A stretch of DNA of 11,054 bases from JADJLQ01 sp034439915 (GTDB taxonomy: Bacteria > Bacteroidota > Bacteroidia > Chitinophagales > Saprospiraceae), in NCBI GenBank assembly GCA_034439915.1, contig JAWXBI010000077.1, forward strand, positions 1-11,054, written 5' to 3'. The notes beneath the pieces were generated by a model, which worked only from the letters and a program-made list of their open reading frames with translations, searched no databases and was not told the DNA's origin. The position numbers and the translations under genes were made by a program. This document shows, piece after piece, positions 1 to 6,440 of the stretch (positions are counted from its first letter, which is position 1; every line of letters starts with the position of its first letter).

Positions 1-240
1 TGATGGAGTCTATATTTAAGTTTGACATGATATTTTTTTAGTTTCTCGCAGAGACGCAAAGGCGCAAAGAGAATTTTTTTTGATGGAGTCTATATTTAAA
101 TTTGACATGATATTTTTTTAGTTTCTCGCAGAGACGCAAAGGCGCAAAGAGAATTTTTTTTGATGGAGTCTATATTTAAATTTGACATGAGGTCTTTTTT
201 ATTTCTCGCCAAGGCGCAGCGTTAGCGAAGACGCAAAGGA
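1..240. repeat. 80-bp tandem repeat, about three copies
   Basis: Copies begin at 1, 81 and 161 with the same first word (tgatggagtctatattta). Copies 1 and 2 are 80 bp each and differ only near their 20th base (g versus a). Copy 3 keeps the first 30 bp, then diverges to a longer version of the core. Each full unit contains a core bounded by TTCTC (43-47) and GAGAA (69-73), with the 'cgcagagacgcaaaggcgc' word inside. From memory, that word occurs as a dispersed intergenic repeat in many bacterial genomes. The array starts at or before the window edge, so the copy number is a minimum. No coding potential was seen. Confidence 0.9.
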
Positions 241-252
241 AGATTAATTTAA

Positions 253-268
253 TAGTTAGTTAGTTAGT
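253..268. repeat. TAGT tetranucleotide run, four copies
   Basis: Four perfect copies of TAGT lie between the 80-bp repeat array and the stop codon of the leftward Gluconate_2-dh3 gene. The tract is short and could vary in length by slippage, but it lies outside any visible coding region. Confidence 0.7.
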
Positions 269-277
269 TTATTTACT

Positions 278-799
278 TTATGCACTGACATCTACACAAC
301 CGTAATAATGGCCTGGAGCCACTTTATACTTCAGGTATTTGACCATCACCTCTTCGGAAGTGTTGAAACCACGGATGGTTTCCGATTTTAATAAGCTGAA
401 AAAGTCTTTTTCCTCTTTTACGGTAGATTGAGATAGATTGAGAAATAAGGCTTCTCGTTGTGCCTGGCTGGCTGCGGCAAAAGAAGTTTGATGAGCAGAC
501 TGTGCGGCCTGATCCAGTCCTGCAAGCTGTTTTTTTACATTTTCCTGCACCGCTTTTTCATAACACCGGTCAAATAACTTTTGCAGAAACAGATCTACAC
601 CGACGGATTTGGCGCCGATGGATCCGCCGACAGGAATAATGGTGTCTACCAGGGCCGTTAAAATCTCCTGTTCCATCTTACTAAATGAGGAGACAAAGCT
701 TTTGAGTGAATTGACCGACCATCCGTTGGCCCAGGAAGGTAAAGCCATCAGACCACTTGTTGCGGCCAATAAATGTTTTAAAGTACTCCGACGATTCAT
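278..799 (-). CDS. Tat-exported gluconate 2-dehydrogenase subunit 3 family protein
   Basis: This 173-residue protein has a twin-arginine signal at its N-terminus (NRRSTLKHLL, residues 2-11), then a hydrophobic stretch and a plausible cleavage site after PSWA (residues 21-24). The remainder, with a motif of the type EILTALVDTIIPVGG (about 44-58) and a C-terminal HYYGCVD, fits the Gluconate_2-dh3 family. In known systems this small subunit accompanies a GMC-type flavoprotein dehydrogenase, often with a cytochrome c subunit, and the pair is exported folded to the periplasm. In Bacteroidota the GMC gene usually follows directly. Here the 277 bp downstream hold only repeats, so the partner is either left of the window or missing. 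A loose TAAATTTA box lies at 839-846, about 40 bp upstream of the start. The family call is fairly sure; the sugar substrate is unknown. Confidence 0.8.
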   Translation of the reverse strand: MNRRSTLKHLLAATSGLMALPSWANGWSVNSLKSFVSSFSKMEQEILTALVDTIIPVGGSIGAKSVGVDLFLQKLFDRCYEKAVQENVKKQLAGLDQAAQSAHQTSFAAASQAQREALFLNLSQSTVKEEKDFFSLLKSETIRGFNTSEEVMVKYLKYKVAPGHYYGCVDVSA

Positions 800-964
800 A
801 TTCGAGTTTTTTAATTACTTATCCATTAAGGGGTTGAATAAATTTAAGGGTAATTCCCGGATCAATGGCATGATTTAACGGGTAAATGAGGAGTCTGTTG
901 TATTTAGGTGGGAATAGTGTAAAAAGGGGATTAAATAAGAGTAAGGGACATGAGGTTGAGGCCT

Positions 965-992
965 GCCCGAATTCCGGTCACGGAAGGCGGGC
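965..992. repeat. Imperfect GC-rich hairpin
   Basis: GCCCG (965-969) pairs with CGGGC (988-992). An inner CCG (974-976) pairs with CGG (981-983) around a GTCA loop. The two stems are separated by a symmetrical 4-nt internal loop (AATT against AAGG). No T-run follows, so it is not an ordinary terminator. Confidence 0.6.
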
Positions 993-1005
993 TGAGGTTA
1001 AGCTC

Positions 1006-1025
1006 CGATCCGACGGTTCGGATCG
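1006..1025. repeat. Perfect 8-bp stem hairpin
   Basis: CGATCCGA (1006-1013) and TCGGATCG (1018-1025) are exact reverse complements around a CGGT loop. The hairpin lies about 120 bp upstream of the PLP-enzyme start and about 100 bp before its -7 box, so it is more likely outside the mRNA leader. It could be an operator or part of a palindromic repeat. Confidence 0.65.
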
Positions 1026-1122
1026 TGGGGGGAGGCCTGACAGCGGAATGGAATTTTGGATGGACAATAGGTTAAGGTCGCGTCTACCCGAATTAGGACC
1101 ATGAGAAATTCGACATTCTTTT

Positions 1123-1130
1123 TACCTTTG
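1123..1130 (+). promoter_or_regulatory. Bacteroidota -7 box (TACCTTTG) for the PLP enzyme gene
   Basis: TACCTTTG matches the Bacteroidota primary sigma factor -7 consensus TAnnTTTG exactly and is followed by C. It ends 16 bp before the ATG at 1147, so the mRNA leader would be only about 10 nt. No clear TTG -33 element is visible at the expected distance. Confidence 0.6.
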
Positions 1131-1146
1131 CACAAATTTGAGATAA

Positions 1147-2412
1147 ATGGACATTTTTGAAAGAATACGCGCCAATATGGGTCCTTTGGGACAGTACGCC
1201 GACATAGCCGAAGGATATTATTTGTTTCCAAAGCTAACCGGAGAAATAGGTTCCCGCATGATGTTTAATGGAAAAGAAGTGATTTGCTGGAGTATCAATA
1301 ATTACCTGGGACTGGCTAATCACCCGGAAGTCCGGAAAGTAGATGCCGAAGCCGCTGCCGAGTGGGGCATGGCTTATCCAATGGGTGCTCGTCTCATGAC
1401 CGGTGAAAGCGACCTCCATATGCAATTGGAAAAAGAACTGGCTACTTTTGTTAAAAAAGAAGCGGGATGCTTGCTGAACTTCGGTTACCAGGGAATGGTA
1501 TCTTGTATTGATTCATTGGTAGGGCGTCGCGACGTGATTGTATATGATGCTGAAAGCCATGGTTGTATAATCGACGGGGTACGGTTACACCTGGGCAAAA
1601 GGATTGCTTTTGAGCACAACAACATGGAGAGTTTTGAAAAACAGCTTATCCGGGCTGTAAAAATGGCTGAAGAAGGTGGAGGAGCAGTGCTTGTCATCTC
1701 TGAAGGCGTATTTGGTATGCGGGGTGACCAGGGCAACCTGAAGGAAATTGCTGCCTTTAAGTCCAAATATCCCTTCCGTTTACTGGTAGATGATGCCCAC
1801 GGTTTTGGTACGCTGGGCCCCAATGGGGAAGGTGCGGGAGTAGAACAGGGAGTGCAGGATGATATCGATATTTACTTCGGGACATTTGCTAAATCAATGG
1901 CATCCATTGGTGCATTCATTGCTGGGCCACCGGACATAGTCAAATTTCTCAAATACAATATGAGAGCACAGGTTTTTGCCAAAACGCTGCCGATGCCCGT
2001 GGTGGTAGGTGCATTAAAACGCCTGGACCTGATCCGTAATAACCCCGGACTCAAGCTACAACTCTGGAAAAATGTAAATGCCCTTCAAAATGGTTTGAGG
2101 GAAGCGGGTTTTGATATTGGTATTACTACGACTCCGGTAACCCCGGTATTTTTGAAATGCCACCCGAAAGAGGCCTCTCAATTGGTAATGGATTTCAGAG
2201 AAAATCACCGGATATTCTGCAGCATGGTTATCTATCCTATAATTCCTAAAGGAGAAATCATTTTACGGCTCATTCCGACAGCTGTCCACACCCAGGAAGA
2301 TATTGAACTGACCTTAACTGCTTTTAAAGCGGTAAGTGGCAAATTGCTGCGGGGAGAATACAGTACTACAGTGTTTAACCCACTGTTGCATCAGGAAACA
2401 GTAACTGCCTGA
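1147..2412 (+). CDS. PLP-dependent alpha-oxoamine synthase (serine palmitoyltransferase or cysteate acyltransferase type)
   Basis: The 421-residue protein has full length for the alpha-oxoamine synthase family, which condenses an amino acid with an acyl thioester and releases CO2. Visible landmarks are the PLP-stacking His in AESHGC (H138), the PLP-binding DDAHGFG block (D215, H218), and the Schiff-base Lys in GTFAKSMASIG (K249). The N-terminal block (GPLGQYADIAEGYYLFPKL) and the C-terminal IPKGEIILRLIPTAVHT resemble a Bacteroidota-specific branch, variously labelled serine palmitoyltransferase or 2-amino-3-ketobutyrate CoA ligase. In Bacteroidota, paralogues make either 3-ketosphinganine from serine (sphingolipids) or 3-keto-capnine from cysteate (sulfonolipids). 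The sequence alone does not tell me which. The gene stands alone, with no reductase or threonine dehydrogenase beside it; lack of the latter argues against a Kbl role in threonine breakdown. The start is supported by the -7 box at 1123. Confidence 0.85.
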   Translation: MDIFERIRANMGPLGQYADIAEGYYLFPKLTGEIGSRMMFNGKEVICWSINNYLGLANHPEVRKVDAEAAAEWGMAYPMGARLMTGESDLHMQLEKELATFVKKEAGCLLNFGYQGMVSCIDSLVGRRDVIVYDAESHGCIIDGVRLHLGKRIAFEHNNMESFEKQLIRAVKMAEEGGGAVLVISEGVFGMRGDQGNLKEIAAFKSKYPFRLLVDDAHGFGTLGPNGEGAGVEQGVQDDIDIYFGTFAKSMASIGAFIAGPPDIVKFLKYNMRAQVFAKTLPMPVVVGALKRLDLIRNNPGLKLQLWKNVNALQNGLREAGFDIGITTTPVTPVFLKCHPKEASQLVMDFRENHRIFCSMVIYPIIPKGEIILRLIPTAVHTQEDIELTLTAFKAVSGKLLRGEYSTTVFNPLLHQETVTA

Positions 2413-2414
2413 CC

Positions 2415-2930
2415 TTAATTCATTTCGGGAGGACCCAGATAACTCGGTTTCAGACCACCCCGGTCCAGAACTATTTTTTGTAAAACCACTCCGGGATGGA
2501 TCATCCATTATTTAATGGTGTGTTTTCCTGTTTTCAAAATGCGGTGACTGGAAGAGCGGATGATAATGTTATTGGCCACCCAGGATTCCCAGGTGCGAAC
2601 ACTTTGGTCTTCTGCATGGAGGCTGATGATCTGAGGGGAATCACCGTCAATCGATACGGCACACAACAAACCCCCATCATTGTGGAAATTTAAAGTAGGT
2701 GAAAAATGCAGAAGAAGCCGGTAGGTGCCGGTATCGGATATCTTAATCTTATACTCAGTCCTGGGAGAATTGCCAGTCAAAGGGATATCCGGTGAATTAA
2801 CCTGGAATGTAGTCAATGCATTGCCGGTTCGACCGTGATCAGGTAAGATCACCCATTCCACATCCGAAGAATGGATAGCCTTGTTATACTTATTCACTAA
2901 TGATGAATTATTTTGGCCATAGGAGTTCAA
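2415..2930 (-). pseudogene. Decayed GH115 alpha-glucuronidase, C-terminal domain only
   Basis: Read leftward from about 2930, the translation matches the C-terminal domain of GH115 xylan alpha-(4-O-methyl)-glucuronidases: WVILPDHGRTGNALTTF, then HFSPTLNFHNDGG, AVSIDGDSPQIISLHAED and WVANNI. An in-frame TAA at 2508-2510 follows GKHTIK. Past it, the same frame continues with WMIHPGVVLQKIV and GGLKPSYLGPPEMN to a second stop at 2415-2417, which is the usual GH115 ending. One nonsense codon therefore sits where the family has an aromatic or hydrophobic residue. Only about 170 residues of a usually 800-950-residue enzyme remain; the signal peptide and catalytic domains are gone. The fragment has no good start (only TTG at 2928-2930), and an in-frame stop lies upstream at 2937-2939. 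It ends 2 bp from the convergent PLP-enzyme gene. Family recognition is strong; loss of function is inferred. Confidence 0.82.
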
Positions 2931-3022
2931 TTCACTTTATTGTATCCTTAAAGGCAGAAAATCGGTTAACGCTGGCTATTTCCGGATTTTAATCGCTGAA
3001 CGATCCCAGTGGACCTGTTAAT

Positions 3023-3199
3023 TTACCAGTGCATTGATTTTGAAGCAACGAAAGCTTGCGTTATGGACTGCGAGATGATGTTTTGATCTTTGCCATTGCT
3101 GACCAATTGAATGTCCTTGACATTGTAATGCACGGAAAATCCGCTTTCCAAAGGACCAGCCGCTTCAAACTGCATCTTGCCCAGGCTTTTTAAAAACAT
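3023..3199 (-). CDS. Short hypothetical ORF, possibly frameshifted at its end
   Basis: A leftward ATG ORF of 58 codons begins at 3199 (MFLKSLGKMQFEAAGP). It has a protein-like, mixed composition (SGFSVHYNVKDIQLVSNGKD, then IISQSITQAF) and ends in VASKSMHW. If one A were added to the AAAA run near 3039-3042, the ending would become VASKINALVN with a stop at 3018-3020, a more natural hydrophobic C-terminus. It may be a small intact gene, a frameshifted one, or a relic like the GH115 fragment next to it. I do not recognise the family. The divergent dctA-like gene starts 84 bp away. Confidence 0.35.
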   Translation of the reverse strand: MFLKSLGKMQFEAAGPLESGFSVHYNVKDIQLVSNGKDQNIISQSITQAFVASKSMHW

Positions 3200-3283
3200 T
3201 ACCTGGTGAAGAATCTTTCCGTTCTTTCAGACGCAATTACCTCCCCGATTTTTGCTCAGATTAAAAATCTATATTTACCACCC

Positions 3284-4561
3284 ATGAAAGGTTTGTTGAC
3301 CAATCTTACTTTTTGGGTGCTATTAGCTATTTCCCTGGGTGTGATTTTAGGGCATTTTTATCCCGAGTGGGTATTAAAACCTATTCTAAAAGAAGAATGG
3401 AAAGCCCACTTTATGGGGCAGGAACTCAAAGTCGGCAGGTCGTTGAGTGAATTTTTAGGCAGTGGGTTTATTTCTATTGTAAAAGTTTTTATCAACCCCA
3501 TTATATTCCTGACGATTACCCTGGGTATCGTTAATATGGGAGACCTGAAAAAAGTGGGTAAAGTAGGAGCAAAAGCCCTGATCTATTTTGAGGTCGTCAC
3601 TACGGCTGCTTTGATTATAGGAATCGTGGTGGCCAATATTATCAGGCCGGGAGATGGGGTCATACCGGTCGGCGACCTGGGGGATATTTCAAGATATACA
3701 AACCAGGCGGCTGACTTCAGCTGGATCCAATTTTTTAAAGATAATTCTACGATCCAGGTTTTGGTACTGGCCCTGGTGAGTGGTATTGTCCTCAACCGAT
3801 CCAGATTTCGGGAACCGGTAATCAATTTTATGACCAAAGCTGCCAAAATTGTTTTTAGATGGTTATACCGTGTTATGTTGTTGGCTCCCCTGGGCGCTTT
3901 CGGAGGAATGGCATTTACGATTGGCAAATATGGGATTAAAGCCTTGTTTCCCCTCGGCAAGCTCATGCTGACCGTGTATTGCACCATGGCTCTTTTTATT
4001 TTTATTGTATTGTGGTATATTTTGAAGTATTATCAGATCAGCATCTGGAAATTTTTAAAATATATTAAAGAAGAATTGTTGATTGTATTGGGAACCTCAT
4101 CCTCAGAAGCCGGTTTACCTAATCTAATGGTAAAGCTCGAACGAATGGGGTGTTCCAAATCAGTGGTTGGTCTGGTAGTGCCAACCGGATATTCCTTCAA
4201 CCTGGATGGGACCACCATCTATTTATCCATGGCGATTATTTTTCTGGCCCAGGTTTATCATGTTGATCTCAGTCTAAGCCAGATGCTGACAGTGATCGGA
4301 ATTTTGATGATCACGTCCAAAGGTGCGGCCGGAGTTACCGGCAGTGGTTTTATTGTGTTGGCTTCCACCCTGGCAGCAGTCCGCGTCATACCCATTGAAG
4401 GCCTTGCTTTGCTCCTCGGTGTCGACCGCTTCATGTCTGAGGCCCGGGCACTCACCAATTTTATTGGCAACGGGGTAGCCACCATATGGATAGCTAACAA
4501 TGAAGACGAATTTGATCGCAATAAAATGAACAAGGTCCTGGGTATTCCAGAGCTGACTTAG
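3284..4561 (+). CDS. dctA: C4-dicarboxylate:cation symporter, DctA-like
   Basis: From the ATG at 3284 the protein has 425 residues, typical of the DAACS/SLC1-like family that imports succinate, fumarate, malate and related acids with cations. Signature blocks are all present: the serine-rich re-entrant loop in GTSSSEAGLP (about 270-279), PTGYSFNLDGTTIY (NLDGTT at 306-311), SKGAAGVTGSGFIVLAS, and DRFMSEARALTNFIGNGVAT near the end (D381 onward). The last block and LAPLGAFGGMAFTIGKYG are closer to DctA than to glutamate carriers such as GltP. Compared with E. coli DctA there are about 20 extra polar residues after the first membrane segment. An upstream GTG at 3206 is in frame but would add 26 poorly conserved residues, so the ATG is preferred. 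The DUF3995 gene starts 16 bp downstream, suggesting co-transcription. Substrate is inferred from family motifs. Confidence 0.85.
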   Translation: MKGLLTNLTFWVLLAISLGVILGHFYPEWVLKPILKEEWKAHFMGQELKVGRSLSEFLGSGFISIVKVFINPIIFLTITLGIVNMGDLKKVGKVGAKALIYFEVVTTAALIIGIVVANIIRPGDGVIPVGDLGDISRYTNQAADFSWIQFFKDNSTIQVLVLALVSGIVLNRSRFREPVINFMTKAAKIVFRWLYRVMLLAPLGAFGGMAFTIGKYGIKALFPLGKLMLTVYCTMALFIFIVLWYILKYYQISIWKFLKYIKEELLIVLGTSSSEAGLPNLMVKLERMGCSKSVVGLVVPTGYSFNLDGTTIYLSMAIIFLAQVYHVDLSLSQMLTVIGILMITSKGAAGVTGSGFIVLASTLAAVRVIPIEGLALLLGVDRFMSEARALTNFIGNGVATIWIANNEDEFDRNKMNKVLGIPELT

Positions 4562-4577
4562 CCTATAGATTAAAACT

Positions 4578-5003
4578 ATGCTCAGTCTTATTGGAATTAC
4601 ATTAACTGGAATATTTGTTTTTCTTTCATCGATCCATTTCTATTGGGGTATCAGGGGGATGAACCCTGGAAGTAAGGTGATTCCCTCCGATTCCGGAGGG
4701 AAATTATTGTTCATCCCCTCGCGTTTTGACAGCTTGGTGGTTGGTGCCGGATTGGCTGCATTTTCCTTTTTGGTATTGATCAAATCCAATTGGATCAATT
4801 TTTCCCTTCCTTCCCTGATCGTAGAAATTGGCGTCTGGGTAGTAGCAGGTTTATTTCTGTTAAGGGCCATTGGAGATTTTAAATATGTAGGAATTACCAA
4901 AAAAATTAAAAACACGGCCTTCGCCCGGATGGACAATCAGTATTATACGCCTTTATGTATAATAATTGCTTTGATGGCTTCGCTCCTGAATCTAATGGAT
5001 TAA
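4578..5003 (+). CDS. DUF3995 family small integral membrane protein
   Basis: The 141-residue protein has four predicted membrane segments: about residues 3-24, 52-68, 80-97 and 123-139. Conserved-looking marks are HFYWG after the first helix, RAIGDFKYVG in the middle, and a KNTAFARMDNQYYTPLC stretch before the last helix. These match the DUF3995 family as I know it, which has no assigned biochemical role. The gene follows the dctA-like gene by 16 bp and probably shares its transcript, which hints at, but does not prove, a link to transport. It ends 23 bp from the convergent stop of bshA, with no clear terminator hairpin in between. Confidence 0.8.
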   Translation: MLSLIGITLTGIFVFLSSIHFYWGIRGMNPGSKVIPSDSGGKLLFIPSRFDSLVVGAGLAAFSFLVLIKSNWINFSLPSLIVEIGVWVVAGLFLLRAIGDFKYVGITKKIKNTAFARMDNQYYTPLCIIIALMASLLNLMD

Positions 5004-5026
5004 ATGGGTCAGCCCTGGCCCGCTCA

Positions 5027-6160
5027 TCAGGCGTTGATTGCTGCTATCAATTGAGTATAATACTTTTCATATTGGGGCAGGATCAGGTCAATGTCGAATT
5101 TTTTGGCCCGTTCAGAAGCCTGATATTTAAATTGTTCCAGCAAGGTATCATCCTGTAACAAACGGATCGCACTCTGCACCATGCCATTGATGTCGCCCAC
5201 GGGATGCACAAATCCGCTCCAACCATCGAGGTTTAATTCAGGCAAACCACCGGCATCGGAAGAAATGACCGGGATATTGCAGGCCATGGCTTCCAGGGCT
5301 GCCAGGCCAAAACTTTCATTTTCACTGGGGATCAGAAACAAGTCGCTGATGGCCAATAATTCTTCAACAGCATCCTGTTTTCCTAAAAAACGGACATGGT
5401 CACTAATTCTGATTTTACGGCACAGTTCTTCCATGCGCTGTCGTTCAGGTCCGTCGCCGAGAAGCAATAATTTACTGGGAATACATTCCAGCACTTTTTC
5501 GAAAATATGGATGACATCATCCACCCGTTTCACTTTTCTGAAGTTGGAAGTATGGATCAATATTTTTTCGCCGTGAGGAGACAGGACTTTTTTAAAATGG
5601 GTTTTATCAATTTTACGGAATCGTTCAAAATCGATAAAATTATAAATGACCTGGATTTCTTTCTCGATATTAAAATAACTCAGGGTCTCATTCTTCAGGG
5701 CCTGGGAGACGGCAGTGACCCCATCGGATTGATTGATACTGAACTCCACGACAGGGGCGAAGGAAGGGTCTGCGCCGACGAGGGTGATATCCGTCCCGTG
5801 CAGGGTGGTGACCACAGGAATCGATATCCCTTGTTTTTCCAGTATTTTTTTTACAATAAAGGCTATGGTTGCATGGGGAATGGCATAATGTACATGGAGC
5901 AAGTCAAGCTTTTCAAATTTAATGACATCAACCAGTTTACTCGCAAGGGTGGTGTCATACGGGGTGTATTCAAATAAAGGATAATCCAATGCATTGACTT
6001 CATGATAATAAATATTAGTTTGAAACGAACCCAGTCGAACCGGTCTTTTGTAACTAATGAAATGAATTTCATGGCCCCTTTTGGCGAGGCCCAAACCCAG
6101 TTCGGTGGCCACCACACCGGAGCCTCCGAAAGTGGGGTAACAGACGATCCCTATTCGCAT
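5027..6160 (-). CDS. bshA: N-acetyl-alpha-D-glucosaminyl L-malate synthase BshA
   Basis: This 377-residue GT4 (GT-B fold) glycosyltransferase catalyses the first step of bacillithiol synthesis, joining N-acetylglucosamine from UDP-GlcNAc to L-malate in the cytoplasm. Diagnostic stretches are the N-terminus MRIGIVCYPTFGGSGVVATE, then LLHVHYAIPHA (about 87-97), TTLHGTDITLVG (118-129), SINQSDGVTAVSQ (141-153) and NFIDFERF (174-181). The donor-site E(x7)E motif falls at E282 and E290 in ESFGLAALE, followed by SSDAGGLPEL. Length and motifs are normal for BshA and the protein looks intact. BshB and BshC partners are not in this window. The gene is monocistronic here, with convergent DUF3995 downstream and a divergent HD-domain operon upstream. 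Confidence 0.95.
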   Translation of the reverse strand: MRIGIVCYPTFGGSGVVATELGLGLAKRGHEIHFISYKRPVRLGSFQTNIYYHEVNALDYPLFEYTPYDTTLASKLVDVIKFEKLDLLHVHYAIPHATIAFIVKKILEKQGISIPVVTTLHGTDITLVGADPSFAPVVEFSINQSDGVTAVSQALKNETLSYFNIEKEIQVIYNFIDFERFRKIDKTHFKKVLSPHGEKILIHTSNFRKVKRVDDVIHIFEKVLECIPSKLLLLGDGPERQRMEELCRKIRISDHVRFLGKQDAVEELLAISDLFLIPSENESFGLAALEAMACNIPVISSDAGGLPELNLDGWSGFVHPVGDINGMVQSAIRLLQDDTLLEQFKYQASERAKKFDIDLILPQYEKYYTQLIAAINA

Positions 6161-6164
6161 AGCT

Positions 6165-6172
6165 GAAAGTTA
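6165..6172 (-). promoter_or_regulatory. Possible -7 box just upstream of bshA
   Basis: On the minus strand TAACTTTC matches TAnnTTTG except for its last base, and a TTG lies 18 bp further upstream, close to the usual Bacteroidota -33/-7 spacing. It ends only 4 bp before the bshA ATG, which would give a nearly leaderless mRNA. That is why I hold it loosely. Confidence 0.3.
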
Positions 6173-6440
6173 TAAATAATACTGATAAGACAATCCGAAA
6201 CGGTATATTGTTCATTGATTTGTGGAGGTATTTAACAGATTCATAAAATATATTTGTATTATGTATATCCTTGTATTACAGCATTATATATTAAAAATTA
6301 TCACCTAAATTACTTAGTATACACTAAAAAATTTATAAACTCCTAAATTTGGACTCATTTTTGTAATATTAACCCGATCTAACCCAATTTTGATTTGCAA
6401 TAATGATCAATAATCGAAAAAAAAAATTGATGTGTTCAAT
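6173..6440. other. AT-rich spacer between divergent bshA and the HD/PycTM operon
   Basis: About 270 bp with no ORF worth calling, much richer in A and T than its neighbours. It should carry the promoters of both flanking genes. Visible elements are a TAAATTTG box (6344-6351, plus strand), two TAACCC words exactly 10 bp apart (6370 and 6380), and two TTGTATTA words 17 bp apart (6254 and 6271). A run of A precedes the HD gene at about 6417-6426. Confidence 0.6.
6344..6351 (+). promoter_or_regulatory. Candidate -7 box (TAAATTTG) for the HD/PycTM operon
   Basis: TAAATTTG matches the Bacteroidota -7 consensus TAnnTTTG exactly, followed by G. It would give a leader of roughly 80 nt before the ATG at 6441. 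No clear TTG -33 element is seen, and in such an AT-rich stretch chance matches are likely. Confidence 0.4.

Larger units (their letters stand above)
800..1122. other. Non-coding gap with GC-rich hairpins between divergent genes
   Basis: I see no convincing gene in this gap. Its first half is AT-rich. From about 955 to 1050 it becomes GC-rich and highly structured, with two neighbouring hairpins and the word GAGGCCTG repeated at about 958 and 1032. It separates the leftward Tat-protein gene from the rightward PLP-enzyme gene, so the promoters of both should lie here. The structured part could be a small dispersed palindromic repeat or part of a transcript; the sequence does not decide which. 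Confidence 0.6.

Noticed and set aside
1..190. CRISPR-like array
   Set aside because: The units are contiguous 80-bp copies with no unique spacers between short repeats, so this is a tandem duplication.
886..1104. Short plus-strand ORF in the gap before the PLP-enzyme gene
   Set aside because: It runs through the palindromic block, has a Gly/Arg-rich non-protein-like composition, and shows no motif.
2496..2693. Plus-strand ORF opposite the GH115 relic
   Set aside because: It is the antisense of recognisable GH115 sequence.
3206..3283. GTG-initiated N-terminal extension of the dctA-like gene
   Set aside because: The 26 extra residues are unlike DctA N-termini, and the ATG at 3284 gives the normal start before the first helix.
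5004..5026. Bidirectional terminator between DUF3995 and bshA
   Set aside because: Only a weak GGG/CCC pairing with no T-run was found in this short convergent gap.
5181..5977. Two plus-strand ORFs inside bshA
   Set aside because: They lie wholly opposite a strongly recognised BshA reading frame.
6432..6440. GTG start for the HD-domain gene
   Set aside because: It adds only three residues before an ATG. The overlapping ATG at 6430 is in another frame and meets a stop after four codons.
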